This document shows, in pieces, positions 1-5,496 of a stretch of DNA of 6,889 bases; within the stretch, counting starts at the first letter, position 1; each line of letters begins with the position of its first letter. The notes under the pieces are model-generated. The model ran no database searches. It had not been told where the DNA came from and was given only the letters and a program-made list of their open reading frames with translations. Source of the stretch: Deltaproteobacteria bacterium (GTDB lineage Bacteria; Myxococcota_A; UBA9160; PR03); the NCBI GenBank assembly GCA_018262315.1, contig JAGSPS010000221.1, positions 1 to 6,889 on the forward strand, written 5' to 3'. A program made the translations under genes and the position numbers.

Positions 1-256
1 CTTCTGCTGGCCGCTGCCCTACGACAAGCCGGGCACGCTGCCGGGCCGGCAGACGGCCGCCTACGTCTACACCGATCCGAAGACCGGCCGCAGCGCGAAC
101 CTGCTCGATGCGGGCCCGATGCTCTACGACCTGCGCAACGACGCCTCCGAGTCGTACGACGTCGCCGACCGACACCCGGAGGAGACGCGTCGCCTCGAAG
201 CGCTCGCCGCGGCATGGGAGGCGGAGTTTCGCGCCAATCCGCGCGGCTGGCGCTGA
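1..256 (+). CDS. Sulfatase, C-terminal end (5' part outside window)
   Basis: An open frame enters from the left edge (first full codon at base 2) and stops at TGA 254-256, giving 84 residues. The segment GPMLYDLRNDASESYD, followed by a helix and ending ANPRGWR, is the usual C-terminal subdomain of alkaline-phosphatase-fold sulfatases, where a strand with L-Y-D-L precedes a D-x-x-E stretch. It closely parallels the end of the complete sulfatase at 1920-3395 (GPWLFDLARDPDEAYD ... ANPRGWKSP), and both share the unusual ANPRGW ending, so the two are probably paralogues. The catalytic Cys/Ser motif would lie upstream and cannot be seen, so substrate and activity are unknown. It converges on the FGE-like gene, with 135 bp between stop codons. 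Family assignment rests mainly on the similarity to the second sulfatase. Confidence 0.82.
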   Translation, partial: FCWPLPYDKPGTLPGRQTAAYVYTDPKTGRSANLLDAGPMLYDLRNDASESYDVADRHPEETRRLEALAAAWEAEFRANPRGWR

Positions 257-341
257 CCCGATCCACTGCGCGCGCAGCGCAGGCGCAGGCGCGCCTCTCG
301 AGCGCTGTCATGACGACCATTCTCGGAGGAGAATCTGACCG

Positions 342-368
342 CGAGGCGGCGCGCGCCGCGCCGCCTCG
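342..368. terminator. Strong GC hairpin between convergent genes
   Basis: Bases 342-353 (CGAGGCGGCGCG) are the exact reverse complement of 357-368, with a 3-base loop CGC, giving a perfect 12-bp stem that is almost all G-C. It sits between the stop codon of the rightward sulfatase (256) and that of the leftward FGE-like gene (392), where a shared bidirectional terminator would be expected. No T-run follows on either strand, so it is not a classic intrinsic terminator. In a GC-rich genome it may still stop polymerase or protect mRNA 3' ends. A smaller 6-bp stem (ATTCTC...GAGAAT, 319-334) and a 12-bp palindrome (266-277) lie just to its left. Confidence 0.55.
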
Positions 369-391
369 GGCAAGGGTCCAAGGACCAGAGG

Positions 392-1393
392 TCAGAGCTT
401 CCGGGCGGATCCATTGCGCAGCGCGGCGAGGCTCGCCAAGACCGCCGCTGCGAGCAGCCTTGCGTCGGGCTCGGGGACGAGACTCGCGACACGAAAACCG
501 CTGTTGTTGCTCTCGAACGTCGGATCGAAGCTGAGCCGGAACGACGCGATGAAACCGGCGGTATCGTTGTTCCAGCTCCCGCCCCGGATCCCCCGGTTCG
601 GGTCGACGATCTCCTCATTCCACTCCCACACGTTCCCACCCTGGTCGAACGTGCCGTTCGGGCTCGCCGAGCCCGTGTAGGCGCCCACGTCGGTCACGCC
701 CCCCACTGCGAAGAAGCAGTTCGCGCGGTTCGCCGTTTCCGTCGGCGCCGAGCAGACCGTCTCGGTGTCAGTCCCGGCCGGGAAGTCGAAGTAGCTCGCC
801 GCCGCCGGATCGTAGTACGCCGCCTTGTACCACTCGTTCTCGCTCGGGAGAAAGATCGTTCCGCGGTTGAACCGGATCGTCGATCCGTTGCTCGGCGTCG
901 CCGTCCCGCCGAGAAGCGTATACGCGCCGTCCTCCGTATCCCCACTCGTCTGGCCGTTGTTCAGCCAGTTCGTGAAGCGCAGCGCGTCGTAGAACGACAC
1001 GAAATTCACCGGCTTGTTCGTGAAGCCGGGCTTCACCGCATACGTGTAGCTGCCGATCGTTCCGCTGCGCGTGATGCCGCCCTGCGCTTCGCTGCCCATG
1101 TTCGGGTTGTAGAGTCCGAGTGGATCCGCCGCCGCCTTGGCGTTCAGCAACTCCGCGTACTGGGCGTTGGTGACCTCGACCTTCGCGATGAAGTAGGAGT
1201 ACCCGACGGCGCCGCAGTTCGCGGCGAAGCAGTTGCTGCCTGGCGTGTCCGGGGCGTTGCCCGGGTTGCCGACGAACACCCAGTCGATCGTCACCGCCGA
1301 CGCCGGCGCCGCGAGCAGCGCCTGCCCCGACAGCAAGAGCGAAGACAGGACCCCAAGCACGATCCGCGAACGCAATTGGACCCTCCCCTTCAC
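392..1393 (-). CDS. Secreted FGE/SUMF1-fold protein with PEP-CTERM-like tail, catalytic Cys absent
   Basis: A 333-residue secreted protein. Residues 1-33 form a signal peptide (basic start, hydrophobic 11-30, likely cut after ASA). The FGE-sulfatase/SUMF1 fold follows: IAKVEVTNAQYAELLNA (69-85), PVNFVSFYDALRFTNWL (128-144), LPSENEWYKAAYYDP (182-196), GGNVWEWNEE (252-261), RGGSWNND (270-277) and SGFRVAS (298-304). In true FGE, two cysteines after GGS form the active site; here those positions are N276 and F281, so formylglycine formation is not expected. The four cysteines present (55, 60, 214, 226) lie elsewhere and could form disulfides. The tail has VPEP (306-309), a hydrophobic stretch (312-325) and a basic end, the layout of PEP-CTERM exosortase signals. 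Similar cysteine-less, PEP-CTERM-tailed proteins are, to my knowledge, common in exosortase-bearing bacteria. The GTG start at 1393 has GAGGAG only 1 base away; TTG at 1375 (residue 7) has GGGGAGG 6 bases ahead and may be the real start. Confidence 0.88.
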   Translation of the reverse strand: MKGRVQLRSRIVLGVLSSLLLSGQALLAAPASAVTIDWVFVGNPGNAPDTPGSNCFAANCGAVGYSYFIAKVEVTNAQYAELLNAKAAADPLGLYNPNMGSEAQGGITRSGTIGSYTYAVKPGFTNKPVNFVSFYDALRFTNWLNNGQTSGDTEDGAYTLLGGTATPSNGSTIRFNRGTIFLPSENEWYKAAYYDPAAASYFDFPAGTDTETVCSAPTETANRANCFFAVGGVTDVGAYTGSASPNGTFDQGGNVWEWNEEIVDPNRGIRGGSWNNDTAGFIASFRLSFDPTFESNNSGFRVASLVPEPDARLLAAAVLASLAALRNGSARKL

Positions 1394-1580
1394 TCTCCTC
1401 TGCGCTTCTCCCGCAGTCCCATTTCGAGCGAGACGCTACCTCAGGAACGGGCTCGCCTGAAGGCTGTTGCCCGCCCTCCCTGAAGAGCAAGTGCATTCTG
1501 TGTAACCCGACATGGCGGAAAGCCCGGAATGCTCGGGAGCGTACAGACCCCGATCTCGGCCGTGACGGAGGGCGCTGGCA
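1394..1580. other. Intergenic stretch, no gene recognised
   Basis: This lies upstream of the leftward FGE-like gene, so its promoter should be here, but I could not pick out a convincing -35/-10 or a -24/-12 (RpoN) pair. Open frames on both strands are short and have no recognisable protein character. The right part probably belongs to the decayed insertion sequence that becomes recognisable from about 1581. No tRNA-like or clear terminator structure was seen. Confidence 0.5.
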
Positions 1581-1676
1581 GGATACACGTCCCGCGTGGC
1601 GGAAGCGGGGATCGAAGCCTCCGTCGAAAGCATCGGCGATGCGTACGACAACGCCTTGGCTGAGACGATCAACGAA
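1581..1676 (+). pseudogene. IS3-family transposase (OrfB) remnant, around the catalytic Glu
   Basis: One frame reads GYTSRVAEAGIEASVESIG then DAYDNALAETIN. This matches the end of the integrase (rve) core of IS3-family OrfB transposases, typically SQYTS...LAEAGI..S.GS.GDSYDNALAETING. The glutamate of DNALAE (codon 1662-1664) is the third residue of the DDE triad. The two aspartates that should precede it are absent, and the usual GLYKxE continuation after TIN is lost, the frame turning into unrelated sequence before an in-frame stop. Only about 32 residues of an approximately 280-residue protein survive, so it cannot be active. No terminal inverted repeats or target duplication could be recognised. 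Confidence 0.8.
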
Positions 1677-1779
1677 CCCGGTTCAGCCCTACACGAAGGA
1701 CCGCGCGCAGCGCCGCGCGGACTGCGAGCGGCGGATTCGAGGTTGACGCGGGGGCGCGCGAAGGGCGAGGATCACAGCG

Positions 1780-1920
1780 ATGAGCGTGCCTCGTGCCACC
1801 GCCAGCGCTCGTGGGGCGCCTGAGCGGCGCTTCGACAATCCGTTTGAGGACACGATCGTGTGTCGGTTTTACGTCGCTCTCGACACGCTCGTGTGCCCTC
1901 CCCCGCCGCGGCCGGCGTGA
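1780..1920 (+). CDS. Possible 46-residue ORF coupled to the sulfatase start
   Basis: ATG at 1780 opens 46 codons ending in TGA 1918-1920, which overlaps the sulfatase ATG (1920-1922) in the arrangement TGATG, a layout typical of translational coupling. A purine-rich GGGCGAGGA lies about 9 bases before the ATG. The product begins MSVPRATASARGAPERRFDN and ends in CPPPPRPA; it has no recognised domain, signal peptide or membrane segment. It could be a leader peptide, the leftover end of a gene broken by the nearby insertion, or chance. The flanking remnant DNA makes chance the leading alternative. Confidence 0.22.
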   Translation: MSVPRATASARGAPERRFDNPFEDTIVCRFYVALDTLVCPPPPRPA

Positions 1921-3395
1921 TGCGCGCAATCCGCCTCCTCGTGCGCGGCCTCGGCGGACTCGCGCTCTCGACTCTTCTCGCGCTGCTCAGCGCCGCGCTC
2001 TACGCGGCGTTCCGCGACGTCTCGTACGAACAGCGCGACGACGCGGCGTCGCTCGCGCGCAAGCGCAGCGAACTCGCGTGGATGGCCGAGCAGGCGCGTG
2101 CAGCAGGCGGCGTCGCGCGCCCCAACCTCATTGTCGTCTTGTTCGACGACCTCGGTTACGGCGACCTCGGCGCCTACGGAAGCCGCGCGCTCGCGACGCC
2201 TCGCATCGACCGGCTCGCCGCCGAAGGCGCCGTCTTCGACACCTTCTACGCGCCGGCGCCCTATTGCACGCCATCGCGCGCCGGCTTCCTCACGGGCCGC
2301 TGGCCGATCCGCACCGGCCTCACGAACATCGTGTTCCCGCGCGGTCACGCCGTGAACCACCTGCAGCGCATGACCGGGCGTCAGGTACGCCTACCGGCCG
2401 ACGAGATCCTCCTGCCCGAAGCGCTGCGTGCCGCCGGCTACGCCACCGCAATGGTCGGCAAGTGGCATCTCGGCGACGAGACGCCTTCGCGCCCCAACGA
2501 TTTCGGCTTCGACCACTACTTCGGCGTGCTGCACAGCAACGACATGGCGCCGCTGCCGCTCTGGCGAAACCGCGAGATCGCGACGCCGCATCCGATCGAT
2601 CAGCGCCTGCTCACGCCGCGCTACACGGATGATGCGATCGCGTGGATCGAAGCGCACGCGGACGGACCGTTCTTCCTGCACTTCGCCCACAACTTCCCGC
2701 ACATCCCCCTGCATGCGACGCCCGAGCAAGCGGGCAAGAGCGGCGCGGGCCCCTATGGCGACGTGATCGCAGACCTCGACGCGAGCGTGGGGAAGCTCGT
2801 CGATGCGCTGGCGCGGCTCGGCATCGCCGAGAAGACGCTCGTAGTCGTCACGAGCGACAACGGTCCGTGGTATCAGGGGCGCGCGGGGCCGCTGCGCGGC
2901 CGCAAGAACGACACGTTCGAAGGCGGCATGCGCGTGCCGTTCATCGCGTGGTGGCCGGGGCGGATTCCCGCAGGTCGGCGGGCAGGCGACGTCGCGATCG
3001 GGATCGACTTGCTTCCCACAGCGCTCGCGCTCGCGGGCGTTCCGCTGCCGCGCGACCGCACGATCGACGGCGTCGACCTCTCGCGCGCGCTCATCGAAGG
3101 GGGGCCGCTTGCGGAGCGGCCGGTGCTCTACTACTCCGATCGCGCGCTCCAGGCGCTGCGGCTCGGGCGCTGGAAACTGCACGCGCGCCACGGCGTCTAC
3201 GGCGGAGCGCCATGGTCGTTCGCGTGGGTGCCGCTCGTGGCGCACGGCCCCTGGCTCTTCGATCTCGCGCGCGATCCCGACGAGGCCTACGACGCGTCGT
3301 CGCGCTACCCGGCGGAACTCGCGCGGCTCACGGAGCTGCGCGAGGGCTGGCTCCGCGAGCTCGAAGCGAATCCGCGCGGGTGGAAGTCGCCCTAA
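1920..3395 (+). CDS. Membrane-anchored type I sulfatase (formylglycine-dependent)
   Basis: A 491-residue sulfatase of the alkaline phosphatase fold, hydrolysing a sulfate ester of unknown substrate outside the cytoplasm. Numbered from ATG 1920: a hydrophobic anchor at about 8-30; PNLIVVLFDDLGYGD with metal ligands D76/D77; CTPSR at 116-120 (bases 2265-2279), the C-x-P-S-R signature whose Cys116 must become formylglycine; R120; GKWHLG at 180-185 with K181 and H183; H257 in FAHNFPHIP; TSDNG with D313/N314; and K329 in RGRKND. All core residues are present and the length is normal, so the enzyme looks intact. Cys rather than Ser at the key position means a functional FGE or anaerobic activator must exist elsewhere, since the adjacent FGE-like protein lacks its cysteines. 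ATG 1920 was chosen because it places a short basic head directly before the anchor; GTG at 1860 or 1917 is also in frame. No clear ribosome site precedes it. IS remnants lie on both sides. Confidence 0.93.
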   Translation: MRAIRLLVRGLGGLALSTLLALLSAALYAAFRDVSYEQRDDAASLARKRSELAWMAEQARAAGGVARPNLIVVLFDDLGYGDLGAYGSRALATPRIDRLAAEGAVFDTFYAPAPYCTPSRAGFLTGRWPIRTGLTNIVFPRGHAVNHLQRMTGRQVRLPADEILLPEALRAAGYATAMVGKWHLGDETPSRPNDFGFDHYFGVLHSNDMAPLPLWRNREIATPHPIDQRLLTPRYTDDAIAWIEAHADGPFFLHFAHNFPHIPLHATPEQAGKSGAGPYGDVIADLDASVGKLVDALARLGIAEKTLVVVTSDNGPWYQGRAGPLRGRKNDTFEGGMRVPFIAWWPGRIPAGRRAGDVAIGIDLLPTALALAGVPLPRDRTIDGVDLSRALIEGGPLAERPVLYYSDRALQALRLGRWKLHARHGVYGGAPWSFAWVPLVAHGPWLFDLARDPDEAYDASSRYPAELARLTELREGWLRELEANPRGWKSP

Positions 3396-3557
3396 TTGCG
3401 TGGCCGGCCGCGCTCCAGATCGGCTTGCAGCGCGGGGAGACCGTCGGGACGGAAGTCGGCGGTGACGGCCGCCTTGAACCAGTTCCCCTCGGCCTCGACC
3501 GGATTGAGAGCACTCTGCCTATCCGATTCGTTCAGCCTGTGGCCGGATCCGAGTCCG

Positions 3558-3572
3558 CCAGGCCAAGCCTGG
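3558..3572. repeat. Inverted repeat, 6-bp stem with 3-base loop
   Basis: CCAGGC, loop CAA, GCCTGG is a perfect short hairpin about 160 bp after the sulfatase stop. No T-run follows on either strand, so terminator function is doubtful. It could be part of the structured left end of the IS110-like remnant. Confidence 0.4.
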
Positions 3573-3693
3573 GAGAGGGGGAAGGTGATGACATAGCCGG
3601 AGAGCCTCCAGCGCCAGACGCCGCAGGCGCAGGCGGCGAAGGCCGCTGCTGCGCGACGTGGCAAGGGCGGCGTCCCCCGGCGCTGAGGCCCGC

Positions 3694-3705
3694 CGAGGAT
3701 CCTCG
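3694..3705. repeat. 12-bp perfect palindrome
   Basis: CGAGGATCCTCG is self-complementary over its whole length and lies 40 bp before the IS110-like start codon. It could be part of a folded non-coding RNA or a protein-binding site, or chance in GC-rich DNA. Confidence 0.4.
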
Positions 3706-3745
3706 AATTGGTGGTGCAACGATCCCCAACGAGAGAAGAACGTCG

Positions 3746-3913
3746 ATGAAATGGGATCTGGGATTGGACGTCCATGCCGCGAGCTGCGCGCTCGCCGTCA
3801 TTTCGCAGGCGGGCGAGCGACGTACGGACTTCCCGATCGAGACCGACGGCCACGCGCAGGTCGAGGCGATGCGGAGGATTCCGGGTCGCAAGCATCTCAT
3901 GCCGGAGCGAGGG
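3746..3913 (+). pseudogene. IS110-family transposase, N-terminal fragment
   Basis: From ATG 3746 the frame begins MKWDLGLDVHAASCALAVIS, and further on reads IPGRKHLMPERG. This is the start of the DEDD (RuvC-like) domain of IS110-family transposases, usually MKWYVGLDVHKAS... and ...IPGRKHLxxEEGT. D8 in GLDVH is the first catalytic acid; E54 in MPERG sits about where the second falls, though the surrounding EEGT is altered. After about residue 56 the frame, though open, no longer resembles a transposase, and neither do the other frames. The remaining ~270-350 residues, including the C-terminal Tnp_20 domain with its catalytic serine, are missing. A purine-rich GAGAGAAGAA precedes the ATG, as in intact copies. 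Non-functional remnant. Confidence 0.82.
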
Positions 3914-4025
3914 CGGCCCTTCGCGCGCGACCGCGCGGGGGCTCCGCGAGCGCCTCGAAGCGCTGCCCGATGCGAGCGCTCTCGGGGTGGCGGTGGATGC
4001 GCGCGTGAGACGCCGGTCGCTCCGC

Positions 4026-5213
4026 TCAGAGCGCGCACACCGCGGCGAGGCTCGAAAGCGCGACGGTGCGACGCCCTTCGCGGAGCAGGTCGCGGTCGTG
4101 GCCGTTGGTCAGGTACGCAAAAGAGAGTCCCGTCCGGGGATCCGCCCACGCGATCTGCCCGCCCGCGCCGAGGTGCCCGAACATCTCGTCCGAGCCGGTC
4201 CGGCCGAAGCCGAGGAAGACCTTGTCGGGCCCGCCGGCGACGACGAGACCGAGCCCGCGATTGGCGGGCTTGCGGAACATCGGGTCGAGGAACGCCGGAT
4301 TCCGGATCGTGCGCGCGTCGCGCAGCGTCTCGGCCTGCCATACGCGCGTGCCGTCGGCGGCGACGCCGTCGTGGACGAGCGCCTGATAGAAGAGCGCGAG
4401 GTCGGCGGCCGTTGCGGTGCCGCCGCCGCCGGGCACGCCGAGTTCGCGCACCGCGGGGTCGTTGAAGCGCTGGAGGTTCTCCTCGGTGACCTCCGTCACC
4501 GGCAGCGGCGGGAAACCCTTCGCGATCAGTTCTTCGTTCGTCCAGGCGCGACCGATGTGCGTGACGTCCGCCAGGCGCGCCTGCTCCGCGTGCGGACAGC
4601 CGACACGCAGGTCGGGCAGCCCGAGCGGCTCGGCGATGCGCGCGCGCACGAAGTCGCGGAAGTCGCTCCCGCTGCGCGCCTGCACCAGCGCCGCAACCAC
4701 CCACATGCTGCTCGACGCGTGGTATTCGAAGCGGCTGCCCGGCTCCCAGTTGAGCCGCCAGGTCGCAAAGCGCTCCGCGAGTTGCGACCAGCCGACCTTG
4801 CGCGGATCGAGCGGCGCCTGCGGAAAACCGGCCGTGTGCGTGAGCAACTGCTCGAGCGTGACGGCGCCCTTGCCGTTGCTGGCGAACTCGGGAATCACCG
4901 CGGCCACCGGCTCGTCGAGCCGCAGCTTGCCTTCGCCCAGCAACAACCACGCTGCGGCGGACGTGATCGCCTTGGTACACGAGAAGATCACGTAGAGCGT
5001 CTGATCGGTGGCCGGCGCCGGTCGCCCTTCGTGTGTCACCGCGCCGAAGCTGCGCAGCGCGGCGATCTTGCCCTCGCGCGCGACGGCGACCTGCGCCGAG
5101 GGAAGTCGCCCTTCGCGCACGTCGCGCTCGGCGCGGTCGAAGAGGGCGGCGACCTTTTCGGGATCGACGCCGACGCTCTCGGGGGAGCTGGCGAAGTGCT
5201 CGGGAAGAGGCAT
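4026..5213 (-). CDS. Serine hydrolase, beta-lactamase/class C (EstB-like) family
   Basis: A 395-residue serine hydrolase of the class C beta-lactamase/penicillin-binding-protein fold, likely an esterase or peptidase rather than a resistance enzyme. From ATG 5211-5213: SCTK at 78-81 holds the nucleophile S78 and base K81; THTAGFP (about 125-131) is the conserved strand/loop; FEYHASSSMW (162-171) supplies the second-motif Tyr164 (family YxN or YHxxS form, here YHAS); GGGGTATAADLALFYQAL (about 262-279) is typical; HLGAGG (347-352) is the third motif (HxG replacing KTG). All three motifs are present. No signal peptide is seen, so it is probably cytoplasmic. The frame stays open upstream to 5381, but that extension overlaps the divergent small gene and has no family character, so the internal ATG is preferred. 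No ribosome site precedes it; a TACCAT box 6 bases ahead suggests a leaderless message. Substrate unknown. Confidence 0.9.
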   Translation of the reverse strand: MPLPEHFASSPESVGVDPEKVAALFDRAERDVREGRLPSAQVAVAREGKIAALRSFGAVTHEGRPAPATDQTLYVIFSCTKAITSAAAWLLLGEGKLRLDEPVAAVIPEFASNGKGAVTLEQLLTHTAGFPQAPLDPRKVGWSQLAERFATWRLNWEPGSRFEYHASSSMWVVAALVQARSGSDFRDFVRARIAEPLGLPDLRVGCPHAEQARLADVTHIGRAWTNEELIAKGFPPLPVTEVTEENLQRFNDPAVRELGVPGGGGTATAADLALFYQALVHDGVAADGTRVWQAETLRDARTIRNPAFLDPMFRKPANRGLGLVVAGGPDKVFLGFGRTGSDEMFGHLGAGGQIAWADPRTGLSFAYLTNGHDRDLLREGRRTVALSSLAAVCAL

Positions 5214-5219
5214 CGGCGC

Positions 5220-5248
5220 ATGGTAGGGCGAGGGCCCGTCGTTACAAT
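5220..5248. promoter_or_regulatory. Putative mirrored divergent promoters, leaderless starts
   Basis: Rightward, TACAAT (5243-5248) stands 8 bases before the ATG at 5257. Leftward, TACCAT (5225-5220 on the minus strand) stands 6 bases before the ATG at 5213. Both are -10-like boxes followed by GCGC...CCGATG. At these spacings transcription would start at or beside each ATG, fitting the lack of a ribosome site for either gene. A TTGTAA (5247-5242, minus) lies 16 bases ahead of TACCAT and could be its -35; the rightward -35 is weak. The two promoters would overlap, so the genes may compete or share control. Predicted from sequence only. Confidence 0.4.
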
Positions 5249-5256
5249 GCGCGCCG

Positions 5257-5496
5257 ATGGTGAAACTGTCCGTCGATTTCGAGCACCCGTCTCGCCAGTG
5301 GTGGGAGTCCGGCGGCCAGCAGTTGTGGGACGGGATCATCGAGGAGGTGGGCGCTTCGTCGGTCGTCACCGACGACGACATCGCGCAGTCGTGGCTCGCC
5401 CAGGCGCGCGCCCTCCCCGGCTGGGACGCCGGTCCCGAGTTCGCGCCACACCCGATCCAGTCGCGCAGCCTCGCCGAGGACGATCCGGACGCTTAG
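5257..5496 (+). CDS. Small acidic protein of unknown function (79 residues)
   Basis: ATG 5257 to TAG 5494-5496 gives a 79-residue acidic soluble protein, starting MVKLSVDFEHPSRQWWESGG, with no signal peptide, membrane segment or family I can name. Four tryptophans (15, 16, 24, 45), the run TDDDIAQSWLAQARALPGW, and an acidic end (AEDDPDA) give it real-protein composition, unlike the Arg/Ala-rich shadow frames nearby. It fills exactly the gap between the serine hydrolase (divergent) and the exporter (convergent): its stop codon overlaps the exporter stop, the two sharing bases 5494-5495. That tight fit supports a real gene. No ribosome site is visible; TACAAT 8 bases ahead suggests a leaderless message. 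Function unknown. Confidence 0.68.
   Translation: MVKLSVDFEHPSRQWWESGGQQLWDGIIEEVGASSVVTDDDIAQSWLAQARALPGWDAGPEFAPHPIQSRSLAEDDPDA

Larger units (their letters stand above)
3396..3745. other. Non-coding stretch with inverted repeats, possible IS110 left end
   Basis: About 350 bp between the sulfatase stop and the IS110-like start, with no convincing gene. It holds several short inverted repeats: GGCGG/CCGCC (3458-3462 with 3469-3473, a possible weak sulfatase terminator), CCAGGC-CAA-GCCTGG (3558-3572), GCGCC/GGCGC around 3610-3630, and the 12-bp palindrome at 3694-3705. In IS110-group elements the left end ahead of the transposase encodes a structured bridge RNA of roughly 180 nt, so the part from about 3550 onward may be the remains of such an end. 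No homology to a known bridge RNA was established. The reverse strand carries a protein-like open stretch over roughly 3392-3530 (reads EAEGNWFKAAVTADFRPD) of unknown identity. Confidence 0.4.

Noticed and set aside
266..295. GCGCAG-type short repeats and 12-bp palindrome after the first sulfatase
   Set aside because: Low-complexity GC-rich sequence with no regular spacing; not a CRISPR or phase-variation tract, and likely chance.
1860..1919. 20-residue N-terminal extension of the sulfatase from GTG 1860
   Set aside because: It adds an Arg/Pro-rich stretch ahead of a complete basic-plus-hydrophobic anchor. ATG 1920 is more plausible, though not proven.
2391..3245. 284-codon leftward open frame
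   Set aside because: It is antisense to the complete sulfatase, whose CTPSR, GKWHLG and metal-binding motifs are all on the other strand.
2642..4465. 607-codon rightward open frame
   Set aside because: It runs out of frame through the sulfatase and antisense to the hydrolase, with an Arg/Ala-rich product. Only its segment at 3746-3913 is meaningful (IS110 fragment).
3532..4980. 482-codon leftward open frame
   Set aside because: It lies out of frame within the serine hydrolase and antisense to the IS110 fragment; its composition is that of a shadow.
5214..5381. 56-residue N-terminal extension of the serine hydrolase
   Set aside because: It overlaps the divergent small gene, has no family or signal-peptide character, and the mature family begins near the ATG at 5213.
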